A DNA stretch of 64,000 nucleotides. Origin: Siminovitchia terrae (lineage in GTDB: Bacteria; Bacillota; Bacilli; Bacillales; Bacillaceae_C). The position numbers were made by a program, and so were the translations under genes. The notes beneath the pieces were generated by a model. That model worked only from the letters and a program-made list of their open reading frames with translations. It was not told where the DNA came from and made no database searches. The stretch spans positions 1-64,000 of the forward strand of contig NZ_QYTW02000011.1 of the NCBI RefSeq assembly GCF_003605405.2, written 5' to 3'. Below are positions 25,908-35,268 of the stretch, one piece after another. The stretch's first letter is position 1; each line of letters begins with the position of its first letter.

Positions 25908-28361
25908 TTATTTCTTATTTTCGTCTTCTCTATTCGGGGGTGGACTCTGCCCCGATGGTTTACCTTTATTTGGGTCGGAGCCAGTAGCTCCTTCTTCTCC
26001 TTTCGGTGGAGTATCCTTATTTCCCGGATTTTCTTTATCTTTTTCCCCTTTATCCCCATCAGAATGACCATTATTGCCCCCATCTTGATCTTTGTTTCCT
26101 TCAGGAGGCTGAGTATTTTCATGGTTTGGATTTTCTTCTTCCGGATTTTTCGTCTTACTGTTATCAGGCTCTTCCTTTTCTACATTCTGTTCAGGCTTTT
26201 TTTCCTGCTCCTTTGAATTCTCGTCTTCCTCTTTCTTTTCCTGCTCCTCTACTTCTTCCTCTTCTTCCTCTTCTTCTTCAGTATCCTCATCAACCACTTC
26301 TTCCTCCTCAGTAACCTCTGGCTTGCTTTCCACTTCATTCTTCTTTGCCGGCGGCTTATTAATGATGACGGGCTTTCTTTCCGGTACAGTTCCTTTTATA
26401 AACAGTTCCATCCGATTTCCAATTGTCACTTTTTCAACGGATGACGGCATGGTAAAATCCGGTGTTTCAATCCCTTCAGAAACCTCTGACATAATATGCT
26501 TGAAAATCAATTTGGCATTGTGGGAGTCTTCCATACGCACAAAGCTATCCTGCCCAATCTTATCGTACCCTGTCCATACAGCTGCGGTATATTGGGTCGT
26601 ATATCCCGCAAACCAGGCATCCGTTACGCCGTATCCATAGATGTCATCCGGCAATTCGTTTGTTCCTGTTTTACCTGCTAAAGGAAGTCCAGGTATATTT
26701 GCCATATCCCCAGTACCTTCTGTAACAACTGTCTTAAGCATATCTGTGATCATATAAGCTGTATAATCACTCATCGCCTGAACTGATTTTGGCTGAAGAT
26801 TCTTTTCCTTGCCATCCATATACACAATCTTACGAACGGTATGCGGCTCATTAAACACTCCTTCATTCCCAAATGCCGAATAAGCTCCAGCAAGCTCAAG
26901 CGGAGATACACCATATTCAAATCCGCCAATGGCGTAAGACGGAAATACTTCATCCAAGTGAATGCCAAGCTTTCCGGCAAATTCCTTGGCTTCTTCAGCA
27001 CCTGCCTCCTGCATTGCTTTGATGGCAGGAATATTGTACGACCATTGCAAGGCGGTTCTCATAGAGACATTACCATGGAACTGGTTATCCCAGTTTTTAA
27101 AGACCTTGCCATTCAATTCAATTTCTTCATCTTTTATTTGTTCATATGTGGACCATTTCAGATTTTCTATTACGGGTCCATAGGCCATAATCGGTTTTGC
27201 TGTCGAACCGGGCTGCCGTTTCATTTGAGTAGCATAGTTGAAACCTCTTTGAACCTCTGTATTTGACTCACGGCTGCCACCAATTGCCCGTACTTCCCCT
27301 GTCTTTGTATCTAAAAGTACAACCCCCGCTCTGAACTGATCATCAGGATAAGCAATATAATCATCTGTCTTTAATACTTTATCGGTTATCTTCTGGGCCT
27401 TTGGATCAAATGTTGTATAAATTTTGAGACCCTCTGTATAAAGCTGGTCCTCCTTAATCCCTTTTTCCTTCAACTCCTCTATAACCCTGTCCGTGAAGCT
27501 GTTATATGTATTTTTCTTTCTTTGTTTCTTAAGCATATCTTTTACTGGAATCGATTGCGCTTCCTTTTTTTCCTTTTCCGTAATGAATTCATGCTCTTTC
27601 ATTAAAGAAAGAACGAGATTCCTCCTATCCTCAGCAAGCTTTGGATGTTCGTAAGGATTATACCCACTCGGTCTTTGGGGCAATCCCGCCAGCAGCGCTG
27701 CCTCGCTTATATTTAAATCCTTAACGGACTTTCCGAAATACACATCTGCTGCAGTTGCAACACCGTATGCACCTTGACCGAAATATACCTTATTCAAATA
27801 CATCTCCAATATTTCTTCTTTTGTATATTTTTTTTCTAATTTTAAAGCGAGATAGGCTTCCTGCACTTTCCTCTCAAGGGTTTTTTCCGGGGATAAAAAA
27901 GACATTTTTACGAGCTGCTGTGTGATCGTGCTGCCTCCCTCAACCCCAAATCCTTCTTTAATATTTGCAAGCGCTGCGCCGGCTATCCGCTTGAAATCAA
28001 TGCCATGGTGCTCCCAGAACCGCACATCTTCGACAGATACAAATGCATTCTGTACGCTTTTTGGCACTTGATCCAAGGAAGCCTTTTTTCGGTACTCCTC
28101 TCCGGCCACATCCATAATCTTTTTATTATTCATATCGTAGATAGTGGACGACAATGGCGAATTTAGCTGTTCGGGATTTAATTTGGGCGCTTCCTTTACA
28201 TATGCAAAAGCAGTGTAGGCAAAGCCCCCGGTAATCAAAGTCGCGCAAATGAAGAATACCAACATGGTACGAATGGCCAGGCTTCGGAATTTCCCTTTTA
28301 CTTTTGGTTGTTTTCCTTTCTCTTCTTTATATTGTCTTCGGCTAGGATGACTCTCCCCCAT
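25908..28361 (-). CDS. Class A penicillin-binding protein (PBP1A-type)
   Basis: 817 residues: short basic cytoplasmic part, one membrane anchor (about 29-52), glycosyltransferase domain with EDVRFWEHHGID, GGSTITQQLVK and KYTKEEILEMYLNKVYFG, then transpeptidase domain with SxxK (GSTAKP), SxN (SYN) and KTGT. It polymerises and cross-links peptidoglycan outside the membrane. The last 150 residues are a low-complexity tail rich in Glu, Lys, Pro, Asn and Gly, including about 12 consecutive acidic residues. ATG 28361 has AGGGGG nine bases upstream. Confidence 0.92.
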   Translation of the reverse strand: MGESHPSRRQYKEEKGKQPKVKGKFRSLAIRTMLVFFICATLITGGFAYTAFAYVKEAPKLNPEQLNSPLSSTIYDMNNKKIMDVAGEEYRKKASLDQVPKSVQNAFVSVEDVRFWEHHGIDFKRIAGAALANIKEGFGVEGGSTITQQLVKMSFLSPEKTLERKVQEAYLALKLEKKYTKEEILEMYLNKVYFGQGAYGVATAADVYFGKSVKDLNISEAALLAGLPQRPSGYNPYEHPKLAEDRRNLVLSLMKEHEFITEKEKKEAQSIPVKDMLKKQRKKNTYNSFTDRVIEELKEKGIKEDQLYTEGLKIYTTFDPKAQKITDKVLKTDDYIAYPDDQFRAGVVLLDTKTGEVRAIGGSRESNTEVQRGFNYATQMKRQPGSTAKPIMAYGPVIENLKWSTYEQIKDEEIELNGKVFKNWDNQFHGNVSMRTALQWSYNIPAIKAMQEAGAEEAKEFAGKLGIHLDEVFPSYAIGGFEYGVSPLELAGAYSAFGNEGVFNEPHTVRKIVYMDGKEKNLQPKSVQAMSDYTAYMITDMLKTVVTEGTGDMANIPGLPLAGKTGTNELPDDIYGYGVTDAWFAGYTTQYTAAVWTGYDKIGQDSFVRMEDSHNAKLIFKHIMSEVSEGIETPDFTMPSSVEKVTIGNRMELFIKGTVPERKPVIINKPPAKKNEVESKPEVTEEEEVVDEDTEEEEEEEEEVEEQEKKEEDENSKEQEKKPEQNVEKEEPDNSKTKNPEEENPNHENTQPPEGNKDQDGGNNGHSDGDKGEKDKENPGNKDTPPKGEEGATGSDPNKGKPSGQSPPPNREDENKK

Positions 28362-28604
28362 GACCACATTCCCCCTAATATGTAATCATAACAATGAATG
28401 AATACCCGAAAATCATTTTGTCAAACCTCTAAAAGAAAAAGGATTTTGAAAAAGCGATTGCGAATAGAACAAAAGTATAACATCCTTATCTGTACAGAAA
28501 CTCCTCGCGAATCCCTATTTTACTCACTTTCAGATGAAATTCTTGTCGGATTAAGGGGTATTTTTCGAGATATTTTTCAACTTTTTTCGAAACAGTGCTC
28601 CAAT
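28362..28604. other. Intergenic stretch before repeat copy 4
   Basis: No gene supported. A plus-strand frame (28398-28600) has no RBS and owes part of its length to the repeat that follows. Confidence 0.4.
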
Positions 28605-28796
28605 CAAATGCGCCTTGGCGTATTTGCACCCAGATTTTATCGAGCTCCGATCGATAAATTTCCTCTGAAAATCTGCGGCATCCGCCAAAGGCTTAAACTT
28701 TATTCAGCCGGGGATTGAACCACCGCTGAATGGAATACCAACATGCATTCATCCTACCACTTACAGAAGTGGGAGATTTCTGCTGAATGAAGTTAA
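28605..28796 (+). repeat. Interspersed repeat, copy 4
   Basis: 192-bp copy with several substitutions (TTTGCACCC, GCGGCATCCGCCAAAGG), so somewhat diverged. It lies between the penicillin-binding protein and deacetylase genes. Confidence 0.9.
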
Positions 28797-29092
28797 ATCT
28801 TCCCTGAGTGAAAAAAGAGATAAAAAAGCATATAAAAACCCTGATTTCAAGAATGAATTTTCACGAGATCAGAGTAGTAAATATCTGTATCCAAAAGGCT
28901 TCAAAACGAAGATAACTTCTGGTGACCCTCCTGTAACCCTGTTCAGTGCTGTTCCTTTTGAATCAGTTGGATAAACAAAATCATCATTAATCTCCCTCCA
29001 ATCTAACACAATTTCTCAGACATGTATAATCCCCGCTGTTTTACAAATTCTACCCATATAAACCTTCTTAAGAAAAGGATGAAGAATTCCAA
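28797..29092 (+). other. Remnant 3' coding end, then deacetylase promoter region
   Basis: A stop-free plus-strand stretch of about 58 codons (28798-28974) starts right at the repeat boundary and ends at TAA. It reads SSLSEKRDKKAYKNPDF and later YLYPKGFKTKITSGDPPVTL. It looks like the C-terminus of a real protein whose front is missing; I do not recognise it. The rest is AT-rich upstream DNA of the deacetylase. Confidence 0.35.
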
Positions 29093-29830
29093 ATGAGATA
29101 TGTTTGGCTATTAGCCTGTATGTTTTTGATATCCATCAACTTTCTTTACTGCCCTTTTCAAGAGAAAGCCCTGGCTTTGGAACAGCCTATATTCAACATG
29201 AAAAATAAATCCGAGAGAGCATTGATCATGAAAGGCCCTTCAACAAAGCGCGAAATTGCTTTAACTTTCGATGATGCACCGGATGATATTTTTACCCCTA
29301 AGATTTTGGATATCCTTAAGGAGAAAAAAGTAAAAGCCACCTTTTTTCTTGTGGGGCATCGAATTGAAAAGTATCCTGACATCGCAAAACGAATTGTGCA
29401 AGAAGGCCATGCAGTAGGAAATCACTCGTATAATCACCCTAACTTCCTACAAATGAAAGAAGCAGATTTCAAAAGGCAAATTAACAGAACCGACAAATTA
29501 ATCTCCTCTTTGACAGGCTCCGTCCCCACGATCGTGAGGCCTCCTTATGGAGAAATCAATGATAAACAGATAGAGTGGCTGACAAAATACAAAAGAGTCG
29601 TCGTGGAATGGGACGTTGACTCCCTTGATTGGAAAGGATTAAAGTCTGAAGAGATTGTCAACAATATTCTCTCTGGTGTGAATCCTGGATCCATTGTTTT
29701 ACTTCATTCTGGAACCGGAGAAGGAGGGGATTTATCGGGAACTGTGGAAGCATTGTCGATGGTAATCGATGATTTGCGAAAAAAAGGATTTAAAATGGTG
29801 ACCATCCCAGATTTGCTTGATATTCCGTAA
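29093..29830 (+). CDS. Secreted polysaccharide deacetylase (NodB domain)
   Basis: 245 residues. Signal peptide-like N-terminus (MRYVWLLACMFLISINFLYC). NodB/CE4 motifs: LTFDDAPDD (catalytic Asp), HSYNHPNF (metal His residues), RPPYGEIN and the final LLHSG. It probably removes acetyl groups from peptidoglycan or another cell-surface glycan. Motif 1 has TFDDAP instead of the commoner TFDDGP. AAGGATG precedes the ATG by about 12 bases. Single gene. Confidence 0.9.
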   Translation: MRYVWLLACMFLISINFLYCPFQEKALALEQPIFNMKNKSERALIMKGPSTKREIALTFDDAPDDIFTPKILDILKEKKVKATFFLVGHRIEKYPDIAKRIVQEGHAVGNHSYNHPNFLQMKEADFKRQINRTDKLISSLTGSVPTIVRPPYGEINDKQIEWLTKYKRVVVEWDVDSLDWKGLKSEEIVNNILSGVNPGSIVLLHSGTGEGGDLSGTVEALSMVIDDLRKKGFKMVTIPDLLDIP

Positions 29831-29840
29831 TAGAGTTAAG

Positions 29841-29876
29841 AGACTCCTCCGGTTATATACCTTGAGGAGTCTTTAG
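29841..29876 (+). terminator. Terminator behind deacetylase
   Basis: Stem AGACTCCTC/GAGGAGTCT followed by TTAGTGT, a weak T-tract. Confidence 0.6.
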
Positions 29877-30141
29877 TGTACTAACAATGAAGAAAGGCGG
29901 CATTCAGAAAAGGTGTGGAGAGATGGTTAGAAAGTTCCCCTCTTCCATAGCCTTTATCAGAGTGGAAAAGTCAGCACGATAGTTCTTCACACCTCATTCA
30001 TAACGACTAACAATATGATTCATTGTATAATAAACGATTCAGGGCGCTTGTAAAATAGTTGAATTTCATTGACTTAATCAGATCTTCAAAATAACAGTCT
30101 TTTGATTCACCATAAAAAACTTCGCTACATAGGTTGTTTTG
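29877..30141. other. Intergenic stretch without a gene
   Basis: I see no supported gene, RNA or regulatory element in this AT-rich 265-bp stretch. Confidence 0.5.
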
Positions 30142-30920
30142 TTAATTAATTTTATTTTCTTCATTTAATCCACTGGTTTGAAAGGCGTCCTCTTTATTAT
30201 CATACCGCGCAATCAAGGCTACTTTTCCTTCGGTTTTTCATAAAAGTATAGACTGTGGCTTGTCCTCTAACATCACCATTTTCTTCATACCATGTACCAT
30301 CTTGTTCAAGAACAATATGATGCTCCTTAGCAAAACGAGTAAGCTTTTCTAAATGAAGCCTCGCTCGTTCCAACCAATCAGCTAAATGTTGGCTTCCAAT
30401 AAACGAACCTTTTGGTCCAAAAATTTTGACATTCGTATGCGTCAATTCAAGTAGTGAGGGTATATCTTTTTTATATTCGACTTTTCCATCCATTGTTCAG
30501 CCGTTTCAATTGCTGATGGTAGTATTACTCTTTCAGATTTATGTTTATGGAAAGAAGAAGAACGTTCAATAAGTTCTTCTTCTTTGATGATAAAAGCGTA
30601 AAACAAATGCGCCTTGGCGTATTTGCGCACAGATTTTATCGAGCTCCACTCGATAAAATCTATGGCATCCGCGGAGGCTTTAACTTTATTCGGCCAGGGT
30701 TTGAACCCCCACTGAATGGAATACCAATATGCTTTCATCTCACCACTTACAGAAGTGGGAGACTTCTGCTGAATGAAGGTAAAAGTTCCTTGACCACTTG
30801 TTTGCTAGGTTCATCTATAAATAGATATGACTGAAGTAAAGATTCCTTTAGAGTATAAAAATGTTCTTCCGAAATAACTTCTTCAACGGTCTTTGTTTTA
30901 ATGTCTGCGTAACTCATCAT
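30142..30920 (-). pseudogene. NTF2-like domain gene broken by repeat copy 5
   Basis: Start ATG 30920 has AAGGAG seven bases upstream and reads MMSYADIKTKTVEEVISEEH to KQVVKEL. Then repeat copy 5 interrupts. Excising 30604-30782 rejoins the frame as KELFYAFIIKEEELIERSS and onward to PSAIETAEQWM. Two more frameshifts follow: near 30490 (continuing as YKKDIPSLLELTHTN) and near 30222 (continuing as EGKVALIARYD). The C-terminal half resembles SnoaL/NTF2-like proteins with WLERARL and TWYEENGDVRGQATVYTFM. Three lesions make it dead. Confidence 0.75.
30604..30782 (+). repeat. Interspersed repeat, copy 5 (inside a gene)
   Basis: 179-bp copy, shorter because part of the second stem region (TTTCCTCTGAAAATC) is lost. 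Flanks GCGTAAAA and AAGTTCC join to restore a coding frame on the minus strand. There is no target-site duplication. This copy defines the ends: CAAATGCGCC at left, (G)TTAA-type at right (GGTAA here). Confidence 0.92.
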
Positions 30921-31014
30921 TCTTTATCTCCTTCACATTTAAGAACTATTATTTGAGCGTCGAGGTTTTCCACTTGATAATCCAAATACCAAGAATCCCT
31001 TAAAAATCTATGCA

Positions 31015-31060
31015 AAATAAAAAAGCTCGTAGAGAAAAACACCTATTTTCTCTACAAGCT
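31015..31060 (-). terminator. Terminator of dtpT
   Basis: Minus-strand stem AGCTTGTAGAGAAAA/TTTTCTCTACGAGCT followed by TTTTTTATT. Confidence 0.85.
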
Positions 31061-31098
31061 GACTCTTTTGAAAGGAGTTCTTTTCAAAAGAGAGACCT

Positions 31099-32589
31099 TT
31101 AACGCACACCTTTCATCTGTCTTTGAATCAAAGGAGTAACAAAGAATAGAATGATCCCCAGCAATATAGCACTCAAACCAATGATTCCAAAATATAACAT
31201 TTCCGTTTCAGGGCGATAAAATTTTACAATCTGTGCGTTCAAGCCTTGGGCAGCTGCATTGGAAAGAAACCATAGGCTCATTGTTTGAGCTGAGAATGCA
31301 GCAGGAGCCAATTTCGTAGTTGCAGATAATCCAACAGGTGATAAGCATAATTCACCGATCACAACAACCAAATAACTAAGCACGAGCCAGATTGGATGCA
31401 CTAACGAATTTGTTCCACCCAAGTATGCTGGTATTAAAATGAGGAGAAAAGAAAGGCCGGCAAATAATAACCCCAAAGAAAACTTTTGTGGAATGGAGGG
31501 CTGACGTTTTCCTAATCTCACCCATAACCAGGCAAATACCGGTGCCAACAGAATAATAAATAACGGATTCAATGATTGAAACCATGCAGGAGATAGATGA
31601 ATCCCCGCGATGTCCAATTGTGTCCGCTTATCCGCAAAGTTAGCAAGAATGGTTGAACCCTGTTCTTGAATGGACCAAAACATGACGGATGCAAGAAATA
31701 ACGGAATATAGGCAAGAACGCGGGAGCGCTCCACCTCAGTTGTTTTTGGACTCCGATACATCACAATAAAGTAAATAGTTGGAATAAGGAAACCCAAAAT
31801 CCCCACAAGAGCAATAAATAACTTGATCGTAAGCAATCCTGTTGGAATTGTGACAGCTAAAATAATTCCCAGTAAAACCACGGCTCCTGCCATCACGAGA
31901 TAGACCTTTTTCTTCTCAGCAGGAGATAAAGGATTGGCAACGTAAGTACCTGCAAGTCCCAAGTTTTTCTTCTTTGTAATGAGAAACATTATAAGTCCAA
32001 AGAACATTCCAATCGCAGCGAAGCCAAATCCCAAGTGAAAGCTATATCCCATGACAGATCCAACAATCAACGGTGAGAGAAACCCTCCCAAATTTATACC
32101 CATGTAAAAAATACTGAATCCCGCATCACGGCGATCATCTTGTTCAGCATACATATCGCCAACCATTGAGGAGACATTCGGCTTAAGCAACCCCGTCCCA
32201 ATTACAATTAGAACCATGGAAACAAAGAAAGCTGTCAAGCCTCCTGGCAAAGCCAGGGCAATATGGCCCAACATGATCAATACCCCGCCATAAAAGACAG
32301 ATTTCGAAGTACCGAAAACCCGGTCAGCTAACCAACCTCCGATAACCCCCGACATATAAACGAGTGAACCATAGATAGACATAATCGAAAGAGCCGTTTG
32401 CTCATCAAGCCCCAAACCACCTTTTGATACTTCATAATACATATAAAAAACGAGAATGGCCCTCATCCCATAATACGAAAAGCGCTCCCAAAACTCCGTA
32501 AAGAAAAGAGTAAAAAGACCTCTAGGGTGTCCGAAAAATCCTTTTTGGGGAACACTAGATACGATTTTTTCCTTGTCTATAGCAGACAT
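31099..32589 (-). CDS. dtpT: POT-family di-/tripeptide:H+ symporter
   Basis: 496 residues, about 14 membrane helices. The POT signature ExxERFSYYG is present as EFWERFSYYGMRAIL in helix 1; the second family motif is DAGFSIFYMGINLGGFLSPL. Imports small peptides with protons for nitrogen and carbon supply. A cre-like box lies in the promoter, suggesting catabolite repression. Single gene. Confidence 0.92.
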   Translation of the reverse strand: MSAIDKEKIVSSVPQKGFFGHPRGLFTLFFTEFWERFSYYGMRAILVFYMYYEVSKGGLGLDEQTALSIMSIYGSLVYMSGVIGGWLADRVFGTSKSVFYGGVLIMLGHIALALPGGLTAFFVSMVLIVIGTGLLKPNVSSMVGDMYAEQDDRRDAGFSIFYMGINLGGFLSPLIVGSVMGYSFHLGFGFAAIGMFFGLIMFLITKKKNLGLAGTYVANPLSPAEKKKVYLVMAGAVVLLGIILAVTIPTGLLTIKLFIALVGILGFLIPTIYFIVMYRSPKTTEVERSRVLAYIPLFLASVMFWSIQEQGSTILANFADKRTQLDIAGIHLSPAWFQSLNPLFIILLAPVFAWLWVRLGKRQPSIPQKFSLGLLFAGLSFLLILIPAYLGGTNSLVHPIWLVLSYLVVVIGELCLSPVGLSATTKLAPAAFSAQTMSLWFLSNAAAQGLNAQIVKFYRPETEMLYFGIIGLSAILLGIILFFVTPLIQRQMKGVR

Positions 32590-32618
32590 TCTACTCCCTC
32601 CAACATTTTATGTGAATA

Positions 32619-32658
32619 ATAATACCAAATAAGTATATCATATATGATAACGTTTACA
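32619..32658 (-). promoter_or_regulatory. dtpT promoter with cre-like box
   Basis: TGATAACGTTTACA (32645-32658) matches the CcpA cre consensus TGWAANCGNTNWCA with one mismatch. On the minus strand it overlaps the -35 of TTGTAA, 16 bases, TATACT. Probable CcpA repression. Confidence 0.55.
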
Positions 32659-32738
32659 AGGTAAATAAAGCTATTTCAGAAAATCAATATACCTTTATTT
32701 CTCTATCTTTTGTCAATTACCCTAATTCTTTCTACAAT

Positions 32739-32867
32739 CAAATGCGCCTTGGCGTATTTGCGCCCAGATTTTATTCAGCTGGGGTTTGAACCCCAACTGA
32801 ATGGAATAACAATATGCATTCATCTCACCACTTACAAAAGTGGGAGACTTCTGCTGAATGAAGTTAA
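32739..32867 (+). repeat. Interspersed repeat, copy 6 (internal deletion)
   Basis: 129-bp copy. The segment between CCAGATTTTAT and TTCAGC is missing; the junction lies at a short shared TTTAT word, so the deletion probably arose by microhomology. Confidence 0.9.
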
Positions 32868-32896
32868 CATAATCCAATCACTTTTTCCTTTACATC

Positions 32897-32930
32897 AAAA
32901 AGTCCCAAGGCCTAAAAGCAGCCTTGGGAT
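32897..32930 (-). terminator. Terminator of 33028 gene
   Basis: Stem CCCAAGGC/GCCTTGGG followed on the minus strand by ACTTTTTG. Confidence 0.7.
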
Positions 32931-33027
32931 TGTTCGTTATTAAGGATATGGCGTTCTTTACTTTAACTCCTTCTTATTTATCCTTAACTAATCGTCTTCC
33001 TTCATTACAATACAGCAAAAAATGATC

Positions 33028-33762
33028 CTATAATCCGTCACTAAAAAGATAAGCTCCCTTTCCTAGGTCCTCGTATTGTATCGCTCCATCAAAAAATCTG
33101 GATCTCAATGTTTCATCTGAAGATGGATCTTTATCATTACGGCAGATAGCAATTCCGCTGATGGACTGGAAAACAGCCCCATAGCTAAAATAGATGACAT
33201 CTTTATCTGCAACAATATAAGTGTGGACACCAGCCGACTTGTTTAACCTATCCATTGTTTGGATAATATTTCCTGGGAAAAGTGATTCAAGTTCCTCCAG
33301 ATCATTTGTGCTGTATGACGGTGAATGGTACTGATTTCCAATAGATACTTTTCCCTCATCGTAAGCTTCGAAAATAGCATTAGCCACAGCATAGAAATCA
33401 TTTCTATAGGGTTCGAATTGATTTTCTTTTTTTATTGCAGGAATGAAAAATAGACTGAAAGTTATCACAAGGGAAAATGCGATGGCAAGCAGCTTTCTAT
33501 TGCTGACTTTTTCTTTCATACTTTTAATAAAAATAATGAGCAGCCAAGATACAGGAAATATAAGCATCACCATTATCAAGAAAGAAAGCAGCATGGCTAG
33601 GAAAGGATCACCTGTCGAAAACTTTGCAAGCAAAAGCAAAAAGTCCCCTGTCAACAAAATAGGCAAGGGAACCTTGAGCCACCCAATATCCTCGCGGCCA
33701 TAGATGAATAACACAATGGCTCCGATAAAGAGTGTAATTAAAAGGGAAATAACCAAAGTCAT
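33028..33762 (-). CDS. Membrane protein of unknown function
   Basis: 244 residues. Four hydrophobic segments (about 2-20, 29-45, 53-79 and 91-108) precede a 135-residue soluble domain with VSIGNQYHSPSYSTNDLEEL and AGVHTYIVADKDVIYFSYGA. I do not recognise a named family. It overlaps the upstream DUF4259 gene by four bases (ATGA), so the two are translationally coupled. Confidence 0.6.
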   Translation of the reverse strand: MTLVISLLITLFIGAIVLFIYGREDIGWLKVPLPILLTGDFLLLLAKFSTGDPFLAMLLSFLIMVMLIFPVSWLLIIFIKSMKEKVSNRKLLAIAFSLVITFSLFFIPAIKKENQFEPYRNDFYAVANAIFEAYDEGKVSIGNQYHSPSYSTNDLEELESLFPGNIIQTMDRLNKSAGVHTYIVADKDVIYFSYGAVFQSISGIAICRNDKDPSSDETLRSRFFDGAIQYEDLGKGAYLFSDGL

Positions 33763-34130
33763 TTTTTCAGCTTGAAGGTTATTAGCTTTTGCTTCAGTTC
33801 ATTTAAGATTTTTTTCCGTTCTTCATACCCTTCAGCATCATCTGCTTCTTCCCATAATTCAAGGTCAGCACCTCTATTAATCAGATCAATTGCTTGAGTA
33901 CGGATATGCTCTTGAAGGCAATTTTTATCCAATTGAACAGCTGCAAGCCCAATGAACACCAGAGACATTACCTCTAAATCGTCCTCAATATTAAACTCAT
34001 CCAAATAGCCTTCCAAGATAGCGCGGCCTGCTTCTTCGGCAGATTGTCCTTCATCCAAATAATCAAGAAAATCATCTCTTACATCACACGTAGTATCATC
34101 ATCAAATATCCCTGTTCCCCAGGTTCCCAT
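33759..34130 (-). CDS. DUF4259 domain protein
   Basis: 123 residues from ATG 34130, with GGAGTGGGG just upstream. The start MGTWGTGIFDDDTTCDVRDD is the signature of DUF4259, often found beside immunity or toxin-response genes in Bacillus; its role is unknown. Acidic, helical, soluble. Coupled to the membrane protein gene downstream. A longer frame to 34190 lacks an RBS. Confidence 0.8.
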   Translation of the reverse strand: MGTWGTGIFDDDTTCDVRDDFLDYLDEGQSAEEAGRAILEGYLDEFNIEDDLEVMSLVFIGLAAVQLDKNCLQEHIRTQAIDLINRGADLELWEEADDAEGYEERKKILNELKQKLITFKLKK

Positions 34131-34325
34131 ATTCCCCACTCCCAAGTGTTTATTTTGAATCAAGGGCGCTCCCCCTTCAGAAGCGTTCATGCTTATGATT
34201 CCTCATTTCTAAATAACCGTAAACATGTACCAATAATACTATAATATTCTATTCTTATCTCAAATCGTTTTAAAAATTTATTTTGTTTTTAAGAAAATAT
34301 GTTATAATAATGAAGTTGGTTTTTA

Positions 34326-34408
34326 GCCGTGGTGGCGGAAAGGCAGACGCGCTAGATTCAGGTTCTAGTGTCCGAGAGGGCGTGTGGGTTCGACTCCCAC
34401 TCACGGCA
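34326..34408 (+). tRNA. tRNA-Leu (anticodon CAG)
   Basis: Full cloverleaf: acceptor GCCGUGG/UCACGGC with discriminator A, anticodon stem CUAGA/UCUAG around UUCAGGU (anticodon CAG), long variable arm UGUCCGAGAGGGCGU as in class II tRNAs, and T-arm GUGGG-UUCGACU-CCCAC. CCA is not encoded. A terminator follows. Confidence 0.95.
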
Positions 34409-34427
34409 TCATTAATTCTATCATTTC

Positions 34428-34458
34428 AAGGCTTCTACAATGCTAGAAGCCTTTTTTG
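34428..34458 (+). terminator. Terminator of tRNA-Leu
   Basis: Stem AAGGCTTCTA/TAGAAGCCTT with TTTT behind. Confidence 0.85.
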
Positions 34459-34509
34459 TTGTTTAAAATGTTGATAGATTTTTTTGAAAAGATGAGATTT
34501 GCTTCTTAA

Positions 34510-34701
34510 GAAAAAATCATAAATCACTCTGCCAAAATTGATGATGAGGCTAGCCAAGAATTCATCAAAGGGAGAAGACTAAAGTGTGTTAGAGTGCCGC
34601 CAATCAAATATTGCTATGATATTTTCCATGAGCAAACGAAATTGGGCCTCAACAAGAAATTAATAGATCTGACTGAAAAAGATTTTTTCCAGACACTGTA
34701 A
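34510..34701 (+). other. Coding remnant of unknown protein
   Basis: Stop-free 63-codon stretch without start codon or RBS, reading KIDDEASQEFIKGRRLKCVR and later IFHEQTKLGLNKKLIDLTEK, ending at TAA. It looks like decayed coding DNA. It is not in frame with the hydrolase fragment that follows. Confidence 0.3.
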
Positions 34702-35140
34702 GGGAAATATCCTTAATAAGATACATTTAATTAAATGGTTGGGCGCTACTTATGTTCCCTATTCAATTGGAACCTCTTTACCGCTTGCCATTTATAAAAT
34801 GTTCCCCAGTGACAAAAACTTATACAAAGCTTGCCAAGGAATGTTTGATACAGAAATAGATCCTGAGCTGCTTCTGCAAATAAAGTATGTTTATGATTAT
34901 GTTAAACTAGAGACCACATTCCCAAGTTATGCCACCAAGGAAGAGATGGAAAACTACAAAGCTCCCACTCTACTCTTTGCGGCTGAGAACGATGTGTTTT
35001 TCCCCGCTAAAAAAGTAGTACCAAGGGCAAGGAACATTTTCCTTTCATTATCTAAAACCGTCACCTTAAACAATGCAAGCCATTTTCAAAATGACAAGAA
35101 CTTAAAGATAATCATAGAAGAAATTGAGAAATTTTTTTAG
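34692..35140 (+). pseudogene. 5'-truncated alpha/beta hydrolase
   Basis: Only the C-terminal half of an alpha/beta hydrolase remains: Asp region LLFAAENDVFFPAKKV and the catalytic His in NASHFQNDKN. The nucleophile elbow (GxSxG) and the front half are missing, and there is no RBS before the first start (TTG 34739). It is probably inactive. Confidence 0.7.
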
Positions 35141-35146
35141 AGTTCC

Positions 35147-35177
35147 AAAAGCCTTACTATAGCGGTGGGCTTTTTTT
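35147..35177 (+). terminator. Terminator-like hairpin
   Basis: Short stem AAGCC/GGGCTT around TTACTATAGCGGT, followed by TTTTTT. Behind the truncated hydrolase. Confidence 0.6.
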
Positions 35178-35268
35178 GTACATCAAAAACGCCTACATTT
35201 TCTCAGAATATTAAGATATCAAAACTTGAATATAACTGTTATGATTATTCAAAAAGGAGCAGATGAAG

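Noticed and set aside
34283-34474. 63-residue frame over the tRNA
   Set aside because: It is the tRNA-Leu gene and its terminator read as protein.
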